A stretch of DNA of 64,000 nucleotides, from contig CAZYHZ010000008.1 in NCBI GenBank assembly GCA_964647625.1, positions 34,951 through 98,950 of the forward strand. Reading direction: 5' to 3'. Positions within the stretch are counted from its first letter, which is position 1. Every line of letters begins with the position of its first letter. The DNA is from DASRJG01 sp964647625 (GTDB taxonomy: Bacteria; Acidobacteriota; Polarisedimenticolia; Polarisedimenticolales; DASRJG01). This document shows positions 32,315 through 40,432 of this stretch, one piece after another. Under the pieces are notes generated by a model. It was not told where the DNA came from and did no database searches. It saw nothing but the letters and a program-made list of their open reading frames with translations. Both the position numbers and the translations under genes were made by a program.

Positions 32315-32752
32315 GTGTACTGCATATTCGCACTTGGTATTCATTCGAGTGTACAAGCGTGTTCGTGCTTCCATGCTGGTCCTGAAGGCGACTATCGAGG
32401 TCTTCTCGAAAACACCGGCGCCGTCTTCCGCGGGACCGTTCTCCGTGTGCAGGACCTAACCGGAATCCCGGGACGCGATCTTCAACGATCGGCTCTTCGG
32501 CTGGTGGTGCTCCAGGTCACAGGCGTGTGGAAGGGCATCGATCAACAGGTCGCATACGTGTTCACAGCGCAAGAGCGCTCGGCTTGTGGATATCCCTTCG
32601 AAGAAGGCAAGGAGTATGTCGTGTGGGCCGATCGGGACCTCGGCGATGCCCCAGGAGAACTTGTTACGGACACTTGTCGGAGCACACGCGAACTGCAGGA
32701 TGCATCCGAGCAATTAAAGCAGCTCGGTAAGCCAAAGCGGGTGCGCAAGTGA
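32315..32752 (+). CDS. Secreted NTR/TIMP-like protein (cassette gene)
   Basis: About 145 residues. The signal region (VVYCIFALGIHSSVQA) ends at CSCFHAG, so the mature protein would begin at cysteine as NTR/TIMP proteins do. The motifs GAVFRGTVLRVQD, LVVLQVTGVWKG and CGYPFEEGKEYVVWA complete the pattern. There is no ATG in frame; GTG 32315 is the best start, though a start nearer S12 is possible. Same family as the cassette at 17927, but only weakly similar in sequence, so the two were probably captured independently. Confidence 0.65.
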   Translation: MYCIFALGIHSSVQACSCFHAGPEGDYRGLLENTGAVFRGTVLRVQDLTGIPGRDLQRSALRLVVLQVTGVWKGIDQQVAYVFTAQERSACGYPFEEGKEYVVWADRDLGDAPGELVTDTCRSTRELQDASEQLKQLGKPKRVRK

Positions 32753-33435
32753 CCGTTCTACTACCTGTCACGTGCGAGCGGCCTAACATCCGTTTGTCGC
32801 GACGGCTCTCCCGGTCACCCCGCCTGCTCGCGCAGGCATCGCGCCCATTCGGCACGCTCCCCCCACCCCCCTCCGCCGTCGCGGGGTGGGAACGGAGGCT
32901 CCGCAGAGCTACCGCGCCGCTTATCGTCATCTTCCTGCTGGCGCTAGGGTCCGTCGCGCTCGGCAAGTCCGGCGACGACGGCGCGGCCGTGCTGGCAGGC
33001 CTGCCTGCTTGTCCGACGTTCAGTGGTAAAGCGCCTGGCAGCTGGCCGGTTGTAACAGGGCCGGACGATGGCATTGCGGTGGCAGCGCCCCGTGGATTCG
33101 CCAAGTTCGATAGAGGCGTCGTATACATGCACGGTGGAACCGCGTGGCGATCAGGCACCGCGTTATTGGACATTTCCTATGGCTGGTGGGGGCAGGACTC
33201 GTTCCCGCAGCGCAAGGACGCCTGCCAAGTCGTGATTGATGGGATGCCCACGATGTACATGGAAGTGCAATCAGCCGCTGGGGTGAGGATCGAAGCATGG
33301 TACGTCACCGATGGTCAGTACGATCCGGTGCTCGCAGCCTCAAGCTCCAGAGCCGAAGACCTCCCGACTCTTCGATTGATTGTCCGATCGGTAAGAAAAC
33401 GTCCCCTTCACAACGGTACTAAGCATGCGCCCTAG
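32749..33435 (+). CDS. Secreted protein of unknown function, start uncertain (cassette gene)
   Basis: The frame opens with GTG 32749, overlapping the stop of the NTR-like gene, but its first 50 codons lie within repeat S13 and are unlikely to be native. A signal peptide appears at about residues 55-72 (TAPLIVIFLLALGSVALG), with GGAGG at 32893-32897 upstream but no ATG, so a non-canonical start near 32900 is possible. The mature part (about 155 residues) is beta-rich (GRVVYMHGG-like and YGWWGQDSF segments) with two cysteines. No family recognised. Confidence 0.5.
   Translation: MTVLLPVTCERPNIRLSRRLSRSPRLLAQASRPFGTLPPPPSAVAGWERRLRRATAPLIVIFLLALGSVALGKSGDDGAAVLAGLPACPTFSGKAPGSWPVVTGPDDGIAVAAPRGFAKFDRGVVYMHGGTAWRSGTALLDISYGWWGQDSFPQRKDACQVVIDGMPTMYMEVQSAAGVRIEAWYVTDGQYDPVLAASSSRAEDLPTLRLIVRSVRKRPLHNGTKHAP
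32781..32895 (+). repeat. attC-like palindromic repeat S13 (long form)
   Basis: Left heptamer GCCTAAC (32781-32787) is a perfect RYYYAAC. It carries an extra hairpin segment (GCCTGCTCGCGCAGGC) before the core CCTCCGCCGTCGCGGGGTGG, as S16 also does. No clear right heptamer. Confidence 0.6.
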
Positions 33436-33500
33436 GAACGGCGTCACCCCGCCCCCTCCGCCGTCGCGGAGAGGGCGCGGAGCACGCGTGGTGCGGGCGA
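33423..33500 (+). repeat. attC-like palindromic repeat S14
   Basis: Core CCTCCGCCGTCGCGGAGAGG at about 33455-33474, starting near the preceding stop codon and ending within 10 bases of the next ATG. Confidence 0.5.
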
Positions 33501-33507
33501 GTAGAAA

Positions 33508-33921
33508 ATGAACCGTCGAACCGTGCCAGATATTCCCGGAGCCGACCGAGTGGTTTCGTGGTTCGGTTACTGGCCGTCATTCCACGATGCTGAGGTCCTT
33601 CAGATTCATCTGAATCGCCTTGGGATGTCCCGCCTGCGCCTCCACGCATGGCATACGAGCGCAATAGCTCTGACCGAAGAGCACGAAGGTAAGCGACAGT
33701 TCGTGCGCGAGCAGCACGCCCTGGTGACTTTTGAACTAGGCGCCATATCCGACCTCGAGCTTTCCGACTTTAGCTCGCAGAACGTTCTTGCCAGCCTCGA
33801 CATCGAACGCGACGGCAACGTCTTTCGCGTGCGGCTCGATCCGCTGTACGGTATTGGCGGCCGAATCGACGCGGGCGAGTGCGCGGTGTTCATCCAGCCA
33901 GGTGATCCCTCCGGAGACTAG
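33508..33921 (+). CDS. Imm50-family immunity protein (cassette gene)
   Basis: 137 residues. IPGADRVVSWFGYWPSFHDA at the N-terminus and later VTFELGAISDLELSDF, QNVLASLDIE and LDPLYGIGGRIDA follow the immunity protein 50 pattern (WFGYWPSFHDAEV near the start, then LYGxxGxIxA). Imm50 proteins are found beside polymorphic toxins and are thought to bind and neutralise their toxin domain in the cytoplasm. No cognate toxin is next to it here; it stands alone as a cassette. Start ATG 33508, eight bases after S14. Confidence 0.7.
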   Translation: MNRRTVPDIPGADRVVSWFGYWPSFHDAEVLQIHLNRLGMSRLRLHAWHTSAIALTEEHEGKRQFVREQHALVTFELGAISDLELSDFSSQNVLASLDIERDGNVFRVRLDPLYGIGGRIDAGECAVFIQPGDPSGD

Positions 33922-34015
33922 GCGATGCCGGAACGCGACGAGATGAGCAGCAACGCGTCCACCCCGCCCCCCTCCGCCGTCGCGGGGCGCGTGCAGGCGA
34001 ATGTCTGTGTTGGAC
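33919..34015 (+). repeat. attC-like palindromic repeat S15
   Basis: Core CCTCCGCCGTCGCGGGGCGC at about 33971-33990; the right heptamer GTTGGAC (34009-34015) is a perfect GTTRRRY. It begins at the stop codon of the Imm50 gene. Confidence 0.6.
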
Positions 34016-34036
34016 CGACCGTGAATTGAGGCGAGG

Positions 34037-34423
34037 GTGACCGATCCGATTCGAGAGTATCTGCGCTCACGAGCATACGCATCCCACGTGGTCGAGGGTG
34101 GGCTTGAGGGGCTGGTAAGAAAGTGGGAATCCACTGTCACATATGTTTCGTCCGGCAAGCCACAAGAGCAGGACGATTATCTCAACGATATGGACGGCCG
34201 GCGGATTCTAGCGGAGGTCTTGCAGATCTGCAGTCCGGAGGAGCGCGAGGCGTGGATGCCAAGGGTTGAGGCTGCGGACGTCAAGATGCGAGCGCACCTT
34301 GTGCCGACGCATCAATGCATCTGGGGCGAGGAGAACGCGGTACAACACGGATATTCCCGAGACCATGACTGGTGGTACTACCACAGACCACGAAACGTCG
34401 AGCCCGACTGGCGGTCGTACTGA
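34037..34423 (+). CDS. Conserved-looking soluble protein of unknown function (cassette gene)
   Basis: 128 residues, GTG start with GAGGCGAGG upstream. Mostly helical, with IREYLRSRAYASHVVEGGLE near the N-terminus, DDYLNDMDGRRILAEVL in the middle, and an aromatic C-terminus (DHDWWYYHRP). No signal peptide or membrane span, so cytoplasmic. The style recalls small proteins found beside toxin or immunity genes, but I assign no family. It follows the Imm50 cassette without a shared transcription signal. Confidence 0.6.
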   Translation: MTDPIREYLRSRAYASHVVEGGLEGLVRKWESTVTYVSSGKPQEQDDYLNDMDGRRILAEVLQICSPEEREAWMPRVEAADVKMRAHLVPTHQCIWGEENAVQHGYSRDHDWWYYHRPRNVEPDWRSY

Positions 34424-34482
34424 GGCACTCGTGAGCAAAGCTGGAATCGACGATCAGTTCTACAAGCCGATCAAGCAGTCAA

Positions 34483-34605
34483 TTCGTCCGCTCACGTCGC
34501 CTGCCTGCGCAGGCGCCACGCCCGTTCGGGCGCCCACCCCGCCCCCCTCCGCCGTCGCGGGGCGGGTACGGCGGCACGGGAGCGCGGGCTAACGCGGGCG
34601 TTGGT
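34483..34605 (+). repeat. attC-like palindromic repeat S16 (long form)
   Basis: Contains extra hairpins (GCCTGCCTGCGCAGGC and GGCGCC...GGGCGCC) before the core CCTCCGCCGTCGCGGGGCGG (34547-34566). Ends GCGTTGGTAGCAG, a near match to GTTRRRY. Last repeat of block C. Confidence 0.6.
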
Positions 34606-34622
34606 AGCAGAAAGGATAGTTC

Positions 34623-35036
34623 ATGCGGGTCCTGGTCCGAATGGCTGCGGGTGTCGCGTGCTTATCCGTTCTCGGCACGTTGTGGTTCGTTACAGTAATT
34701 GCCGCAGCCGGACGCATGCAACCGATTCTCGCGACGGGCTTGCTTGGGGTGCTGACGGTCGTCGGCTGGGCAGTCACACTCGTGGTGGGCCCAATCGCGG
34801 CCGTGCAGCTGTGGCGGTTCCGTGAAAGCGGTCGTCGTGCGGGCCTCGTCCTGTTTGGCTCCGGCGTTGCGTATTACATAGTCGGCTGGTTTGGACTTCG
34901 ATCTCCACAGGCCTCGGCGTTGTCATGCGCGGTTGCGACAACGTGGTTTGCCTTGCCCCTCGTTGTGCTTCTGTTGCCTCGGACGCGAATGCTGTTCGTC
35001 CAGGCCAGCTCGAACGCAGAACCGTCGGGGAGATAG
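34623..35036 (+). CDS. Four-span membrane protein (cassette gene)
   Basis: 137 residues with predicted spans at about 8-28 (AGVACLSVLGTLWFVTVIAA), 36-60 (ATGLLGVLTVVGWAVTLVVG), 75-92 (GLVLFGSGVAYYIVGWFG) and 100-120 (CAVATTWFALPLVVLLL). The positive-inside bias (RFRESGRR loop) suggests an inner-membrane protein. No family recognised. Last gene of block C; recombinase 5' sequence starts about 60 bases after its stop. Confidence 0.6.
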   Translation: MRVLVRMAAGVACLSVLGTLWFVTVIAAAGRMQPILATGLLGVLTVVGWAVTLVVGPIAAVQLWRFRESGRRAGLVLFGSGVAYYIVGWFGLRSPQASALSCAVATTWFALPLVVLLLPRTRMLFVQASSNAEPSGR

Positions 35037-35128
35037 GAGAGCTGCAGTCTTGTGAATTGGACTGGCGCTTCACGCCCCGGCCCAGCAGCACCATTCCCCT
35101 TGACTTCCTCCCCCACCTCGACCCTCCT

Positions 35129-35719
35129 GTGGGCGTGCCGCACCTCTCCCCCACAACGCTGACGACCGACGAGCAGCGCCTCATCCTCCGCACCACGGCG
35201 GGCAACGTCCGCGACCACAGCATCATCTCGCTGGCCCTGGGCACTGGCCTGCGGCTTGGGGAGGTCGTCGGCCTCGATGTCGGCGACGTGTTCACACCTG
35301 ACGGGACGCCACGGGTCCGCGTGCGCATCCGTGCCGCGATCGCCAAAGGAGGCCGAGCGGCGGACGTGTTCCTGCCGGACCGGCTCGTCGCGAAGCTGCG
35401 ACGATTCTGGACCTGGAAGAAGCGGCGCGGCGAGGACATGGAACCCGACGCTCCCCTATTCGCCAACCAGTCCGGCCGGCGCATCTCGAAGCGCCGCGTC
35501 CAGTTCGCGTGGGCGACGTGGCAGCGGAAGGCGGGGTTCGATCGGGTCTACGGGTTCCATGCGCTGCGGCACACCGCGGTCACGAACGTCTACCGCGCGT
35601 CGAAGGACCTGTTCCTGGCGCAGAGGTTTGCGAGGCATGTGTCGCCGCTGACAACCACGGTCTATACCCACCCTTCGGACCAGGAGATGGCCGGGAGGGT
35701 GCGGGGGTTAGACTGCTGA
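35129..35719 (+). CDS. Short tyrosine recombinase, intact
   Basis: About 196 residues from GTG 35129 (or GTG 35135); the frame is open upstream into the preceding gene. Catalytic set: Arg in GTGLRLGEV, His/Arg in HALRHTAVT, His in RHVSPL, Tyr in TTTVYTHPS. Lys in RIRAAIAKGGRAADVFLP fits the beta-hairpin lysine position. No SAM-like DNA-binding domain and no IntI-specific insertion. The conserved 75 bases before the start are also found at 20923 and 22157, so they are part of the mobile unit. Its position at the end of a cassette block makes it a candidate cassette recombinase; this is inference. Confidence 0.85.
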   Translation: MGVPHLSPTTLTTDEQRLILRTTAGNVRDHSIISLALGTGLRLGEVVGLDVGDVFTPDGTPRVRVRIRAAIAKGGRAADVFLPDRLVAKLRRFWTWKKRRGEDMEPDAPLFANQSGRRISKRRVQFAWATWQRKAGFDRVYGFHALRHTAVTNVYRASKDLFLAQRFARHVSPLTTTVYTHPSDQEMAGRVRGLDC

Positions 35720-35794
35720 ATTGCCCCCCAGCCTGGTCATTTGAAGTTGCCGGGAAGTGGCGTATATCTCCCCCCGCCTTCGGGGGACTTCACC

Positions 35795-36592
35795 ATGAGA
35801 TTCGCCGCCGTGCTTCTCGTCGCCCTCGCCTGTCCATCTGCCTTCGCCAGCGGATCGAGACCGCAAACCCAGACCGTCGGGGATTGCGCAACGTCGCAGA
35901 ACCAAATCGACGACCTGAGCACGAATGCGAGTGCCAAGGTGACGTTGTGCCACATCCCGCCAGGGAGCCCAGCGAACGCCCAGACGATCGTCGTGGGCCA
36001 GGCCGCTGTGACCGCGCATCTGGCGCACGGCGATTATCTCGGCAAGTGCAATCCGACGTGCGGTGGGGTTCCGTCGGCTGTGCCGACGACGGGGCAGACG
36101 CGCTGCTCGGATGCATTCGGAAACCCCATCGACTGTGCGGGAACAGGCCAGGATGGCGAGTACCAGTCGGGCGCTTCGGTGTCGCCTCGGTTCACCGACA
36201 ACGGCGATGGTACGGTGAACGACAACCTGACCGGACTGATCTGGTTGAAAGATGCTGCGTGCCTTGGCCTGCGGAATTGGACCGATGCACTGCTCGCAGC
36301 GAACACGCTGTCGGGAGGGGCGTGTGGCTTGACCGATGGCTCGACGGCTGGTGATTGGCGTTTGCCGAATGTCAAGGAACTCGAAAGCTTGATCGACTTC
36401 GGAGTGACGGCTCCGACGCTCCCCGCAGACAATCCATTCTCCGGCGTCCAATCCACCCCGTATTGGTCGTCTACAACCTACCTCGACGTCCCGCGGCTCG
36501 CGTGGGACGTTGGAGTCTTCGGCGGCGCCACCCTGGTTGACGGCAAGCGGCTGGAACTCCATGGTGTATGGGCTGTGCGTGGTCCGCGTTAG
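35795..36592 (+). CDS. Secreted DUF1566 (Lcl C-terminal-like) protein
   Basis: 265 residues from ATG 35795 (GGGGGA 8 bases upstream; signal peptide MRFAAVLLVALACPSAFA). Residues about 45-90 hold a module beginning VTLCHIPPGSPANAQTI and ending HLAHGDYLGKCN, known from secreted proteins of soil bacteria. Residues about 125-262 are a DUF1566 domain (TDNGDGTVNDNLTGLIWLKD, GDWRLPNVKELESLIDFG, PYWSSTTYLD), a C-type-lectin-like fold usually on exported proteins. The gene lies between an intact recombinase 3' end and a second copy of that 3' end, so it is the cargo of a small duplicated unit. Confidence 0.75.
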   Translation: MRFAAVLLVALACPSAFASGSRPQTQTVGDCATSQNQIDDLSTNASAKVTLCHIPPGSPANAQTIVVGQAAVTAHLAHGDYLGKCNPTCGGVPSAVPTTGQTRCSDAFGNPIDCAGTGQDGEYQSGASVSPRFTDNGDGTVNDNLTGLIWLKDAACLGLRNWTDALLAANTLSGGACGLTDGSTAGDWRLPNVKELESLIDFGVTAPTLPADNPFSGVQSTPYWSSTTYLDVPRLAWDVGVFGGATLVDGKRLELHGVWAVRGPR

Positions 36593-36611
36593 GGACTCTC
36601 GGTCGTTCGGT

Positions 36612-36784
36612 TCTACTGGTTCCACGCGCTGCGGCACACCGCGGTCACGAACGTCTACCGGGCGAGCAAGGACCTGTTCCTGGCACAGAGATTTGCGAGG
36701 CATGTCAGCCCTTTGACGACGACGGTGTACACGCACCCCTCGGACCAGGAGATGGCCGGGAGGGTGCGGGGGTTGGAGTGTTGA
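36612..36784 (+). pseudogene. 3' fragment of the tyrosine recombinase gene
   Basis: The last 57 codons of the recombinase, from FHALRHTAVTNVYRASKDLF to a TGA at 36782-36784, with HxxR and the catalytic Tyr (TTTVYTHPS) intact but no 5' part. About 95% identical to 35545-35719. It forms a direct repeat of about 170 bases around the DUF1566 gene. Confidence 0.85.
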
Positions 36785-36853
36785 CGGGCTGAAACCGATT
36801 TCGCACCGATTCCCGGGACACTTTTGGCGTATAGATAGGCCACGTTCTTCCGT

Positions 36854-39800
36854 GTGGGGGTCGTTGTGCGCCACGCCTGTCTTGCGGTTCTTGTATTTCT
36901 CGCGATCGCACATTCTTTCGGCAGTGAACCTGCGCAACGCACGTTGTCCTTTGAAGATCGCGTTGCGGCGCAGAAGGCGATCGAGCAGGTCTACTGGAAC
37001 CACAGGATCTGGCCGAAAGAGAATCCTGGTCCCAAGCCGCCGCTGTCTGCGGTGCTCCCCGATGCCGCTATCAGGACGAAAGTCGAGGATTCACTCCGTC
37101 AATCGGAAGCGCTCGCGGCGCTCTGGAAGCGCCCGATTACCGCTGACCAGCTTCAGACGGAGCTTGACCGGATGGTTACCCAGACTCGCGACGGCGCGAC
37201 GTTGGGCGAACTATTCTCGGCGCTCGAACACGATCCCGCGCGGATCGCAGAATCCGTTGCTCGGCCCGTTCTCGTCCGGCGTCTGATACACGACTGGTAC
37301 GCCTTCGATCCGCGCTTCCACGGCGATCTGCGCACGCGGGCCGAGACCGCCGTTGCGGCGTGCCACACCATTTCTTGCATGAAGACCCTCGGTGGCGACT
37401 ACAATGAGGCAGTCTGGCGCCGTCAGGATGCCGCGACGAGCACGCCTGCTGGTTCAGCGATAGACATTGCCGCGGACGACTGGACCGCACGGCTTGTGCG
37501 CCTCGCGCGCGCGGTTGGCGGCGAGCCCGACCACCTTTCAGTTCTCCGGCCTGGCCGTCTCGACGAGTCGTCAGAGGCGTTCACGATCACGGCCGTCCTC
37601 TCGCAGAGCGATAGCGAAGTGAGGGTCGCCACGACGACATGGACGAAGCGGTCTTTCGACAACTGGTGGGCTGAGGCGTCGCAGGCATTTGCACCCATCG
37701 TCCCTCCGACTTCCGGGAAGTTCACGATCGCGACCCCGCAATCCACGACGTGCACCGACGACACCTGGACGGCTATCCCCAACGAGATCCCGGAGCCGCG
37801 CTCCAGACACACCGTGGTGTGGACGGGGAGCGAGATGATCGTGTGGGGAGGCGGGACGTCGAACTTCGAAGCTACTGGAGGTCGCTACGTCCCGGCGACG
37901 GATACTTGGACATTCACCTCGACCGTCGGTACGCCTTCCGCGCGCTACTTGCACACTGCCGTCTGGACCGGAACGAAGATGATCGTCTGGGGAGGGTACG
38001 GCGCGATCGGGGTGTTGGGAACTGGCGGGCAGTACGACCCGAGCACGGATTCCTGGACGCTCACCTCGACAGGGGCGAACGCACCGGCCGCGCGCGAGGG
38101 ACACACCGCCGTTTGGACTGGAACGGAGATGATCGTATGGGGAGGGGACGATGGGGTGGGCGTCGGACATCCATTCAACAGCGGCGGAAGGTACAACGTG
38201 TCCACCGACACCTGGCTCGCGACCTCCAGCGGAACGAACCTTCCAGCCGCGCGAACCGGCGCAACCGCCGTCTGGACGGGATCGCAGATGATCGTTTGGG
38301 GAGGCCGGACCGCTGGATACACGAACACCGGGGGGAGCTACACGCCGGCCACCGACACGTGGGTCACGACGTCCACGGGCACGAATGTCCCCACTGGGCG
38401 AATACAGCACACGGCGGTCTGGACCGGCTCCGTCATGATCGTCTGGGGCGGACTGCCCTGCTCGGGCTGTAGCCCGGTCAATACCGGTGGCGAGTACTAC
38501 CCATCGTCGGACAGGTGGACGGCGACTTCGACAGATTCGAACGTGCCCAGGGCCCGCCAGCAGCACGCGGCGGTCTGGACGGGAACGGAGATGATCGTAT
38601 GGGGAGGGTCCACCGCGAGCCCCACATACCTGAACCTCAACACTGGCGGACGCTTCAACCCATCAACCAATACATGGTACGCAACGTCGACCGGGCCAAA
38701 TGTTCCGGTCGGCCGTTATGCGCACACGGCGGTCTGGACCGACTCCGAGATGATCGTGTGGGGCGGCGACACAGACGTCCATTCGTACACCGGGGGACGT
38801 TACAACCCGACATCGGATTCGTGGGTTCCGACATCCACGGGATCGATCGTGCCCACCGCGCGGTTCGAGCACACGGGCATCTGGACTGGCGCAGAGTTGA
38901 TGATCTGGGGAGGAAGAGGCGACGGACCGTGTCTCGACACTGGAGGGTCGTACGATCCAGCCACGGCTTCCTGGATTTCGATCGCGCAAACCGGCGCGCC
39001 GACGGGCCGGCACAGCCACACCGCGGTGTGGACCGGAACAAAGATGCTCGTCTGGGGGGGCGCGAACTCGGATTACAGCGTCGTGTACAACACCGGAGGC
39101 GCCTATGACCCCGCGGGAAACTCGTGGATGCCAACATCGATAGGAATTAACGATCCCGCGGCGCGCGACGGCCACTCGGCGGTGTGGACTGGGACGGAGA
39201 TGATCGTTTGGGGTGGCCAGACCACGAGCACGCCACTTAACACGGGGGGGAGATACGCGCCCGCAATCGACAGCTGGACGCCGACGTCGACCGGGACCAA
39301 CGTCCCGACGGCGCGCGCGTGGCACACCGCGACTTGGACCGGCTCGGCGATGGTGATTTGGGGGGACATCGACAACGCAAATACCGGTGGCCGCTATTTC
39401 CCGGCGACGGATTCATGGCTCCCAACCTCGACCGGCGCGAACGTTCCGGCAATTGGAAACGGGTACTCTTCCGCTGTTTGGACCGGATCGCGTGTGATCA
39501 TTTGGGGCGGGTACCATACTTTCATTCCCAGTTCGGTGAACACGGGGGCAATTTACGACCCCGTCGGCGATACGTGGGCGCCTACTTCCGTCGGCGTCAA
39601 CTGTCCGAGCGCCCGCTATGGACACAAAGCTGTCTGGACCGGCCGGCAGATGATCGTGTGGGGCGGGTTGGTCGGCCCGAACTCGACGAACACCGGTGCG
39701 CGATACGACCCTTCGACCGACACCTGGACGCCGACGTTGGTCGGCACGAACGTTCCGTCGGCCCGCTCCTGGCATTCCGCCATCTGGACCGGCACCGAGA

Positions 39801-40348
39801 TGATCAGTTGGGGCGGCAATCAGACGACGGCGACCGGGGGGTGTTATTGCGACTGTCCCTACAGCCACGCCGTCTACCGTGACACCGATGGCGATGGGTT
39901 CGGCGATCCCTCCGCAACGACGATGAGCAGCTGCGACGGTGCAGTCCCCACTGGCTATGTCGCCAACAGCTTGGACTGTGATGACACGAATCCGCTGATC
40001 TACCCGAACGCCCCTGAGATCAACGACGGGATCGACAACCAGTGCCCCGGCGATCCCGGCTACGGAATGATCGACGAACTGGGAAACTCAGGATCGGTTG
40101 CGGCGGACAAAGTGACGTTCTCGTGGGCGGCCCAACAGAACGCAACATCCTATGAGCTCGCGCGATCGACGACTCCTGACTTCTCGGTCTCGTGTGCGTC
40201 GTTCGCAGCATCTTCGCCGACGTTCCAGGACCTGCTAATTCCGAAGATGCACGTCATCTTGTATTACATCGTGCGAGCAATGGCGCCTCACGTGGGGAGC
40301 TGGGGCAAGACGTCGGCGGGGACCGAAAGGACCACGAGCTGCCCCTGA
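36854..40348 (+). CDS. Secreted 14-repeat kelch-like protein with MopE motif
   Basis: 1164 residues, GTG start (36854 or 36866); signal peptide ACLAVLVFLAIAHSFG. The N-terminal domain (about 25-150: DRVAAQKAIEQVYWNHRIWP, LQTELDRM) is clearly homologous to that of the gene at 12830. A spacer (about 150-300) is unique to this copy. About 300-1000 hold 14 kelch-like repeats (HTAVWTGTEMIVWGG type). Then comes a MopE-like calcium motif (RDTDGDGFGDPS, DCDDTNPLIYPNAPEI) and a C-terminal module (SYELARSTTPDFS, LYYIVRAMAPHVGSWGK, TTSCP) that is the most diverged of the six. Unlike its paralogue it lacks the CDDGNACT repeats. Confidence 0.8.
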   Translation: MGVVVRHACLAVLVFLAIAHSFGSEPAQRTLSFEDRVAAQKAIEQVYWNHRIWPKENPGPKPPLSAVLPDAAIRTKVEDSLRQSEALAALWKRPITADQLQTELDRMVTQTRDGATLGELFSALEHDPARIAESVARPVLVRRLIHDWYAFDPRFHGDLRTRAETAVAACHTISCMKTLGGDYNEAVWRRQDAATSTPAGSAIDIAADDWTARLVRLARAVGGEPDHLSVLRPGRLDESSEAFTITAVLSQSDSEVRVATTTWTKRSFDNWWAEASQAFAPIVPPTSGKFTIATPQSTTCTDDTWTAIPNEIPEPRSRHTVVWTGSEMIVWGGGTSNFEATGGRYVPATDTWTFTSTVGTPSARYLHTAVWTGTKMIVWGGYGAIGVLGTGGQYDPSTDSWTLTSTGANAPAAREGHTAVWTGTEMIVWGGDDGVGVGHPFNSGGRYNVSTDTWLATSSGTNLPAARTGATAVWTGSQMIVWGGRTAGYTNTGGSYTPATDTWVTTSTGTNVPTGRIQHTAVWTGSVMIVWGGLPCSGCSPVNTGGEYYPSSDRWTATSTDSNVPRARQQHAAVWTGTEMIVWGGSTASPTYLNLNTGGRFNPSTNTWYATSTGPNVPVGRYAHTAVWTDSEMIVWGGDTDVHSYTGGRYNPTSDSWVPTSTGSIVPTARFEHTGIWTGAELMIWGGRGDGPCLDTGGSYDPATASWISIAQTGAPTGRHSHTAVWTGTKMLVWGGANSDYSVVYNTGGAYDPAGNSWMPTSIGINDPAARDGHSAVWTGTEMIVWGGQTTSTPLNTGGRYAPAIDSWTPTSTGTNVPTARAWHTATWTGSAMVIWGDIDNANTGGRYFPATDSWLPTSTGANVPAIGNGYSSAVWTGSRVIIWGGYHTFIPSSVNTGAIYDPVGDTWAPTSVGVNCPSARYGHKAVWTGRQMIVWGGLVGPNSTNTGARYDPSTDTWTPTLVGTNVPSARSWHSAIWTGTEMISWGGNQTTATGGCYCDCPYSHAVYRDTDGDGFGDPSATTMSSCDGAVPTGYVANSLDCDDTNPLIYPNAPEINDGIDNQCPGDPGYGMIDELGNSGSVAADKVTFSWAAQQNATSYELARSTTPDFSVSCASFAASSPTFQDLLIPKMHVILYYIVRAMAPHVGSWGKTSAGTERTTSCP

Positions 40349-40380
40349 TCTCCGCCGCTGCATGCATTTCACGAAAGTCC

Positions 40381-40420
40381 GCGACATGTCGTCTTAGTAT
40401 TCAACGAGGACATGCGGCGC
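40381..40420 (+). repeat. Dispersed hairpin, degenerate copy H6
   Basis: GCGACATGTCGTC (40381-40393) facing GAGGACATGCGGCGC (40406-40420). It lies between two convergent giant-protein genes (stops at 40348 and 40433), again at gene 3' ends. Confidence 0.45.
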
Positions 40421-40432
40421 AGGCTCTCCGTG

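Larger units (their letters stand above)
31542..35036 (+). mobile_element. Integron-like cassette block C
   Basis: Six plus-strand genes separated by attC-like palindromes S12-S16, preceded by a serine-recombinase relic and followed by an intact short tyrosine recombinase. Contents: two secreted proteins, an NTR-like protein, an Imm50-type immunity protein, a soluble protein and a membrane protein. Confidence 0.6.
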
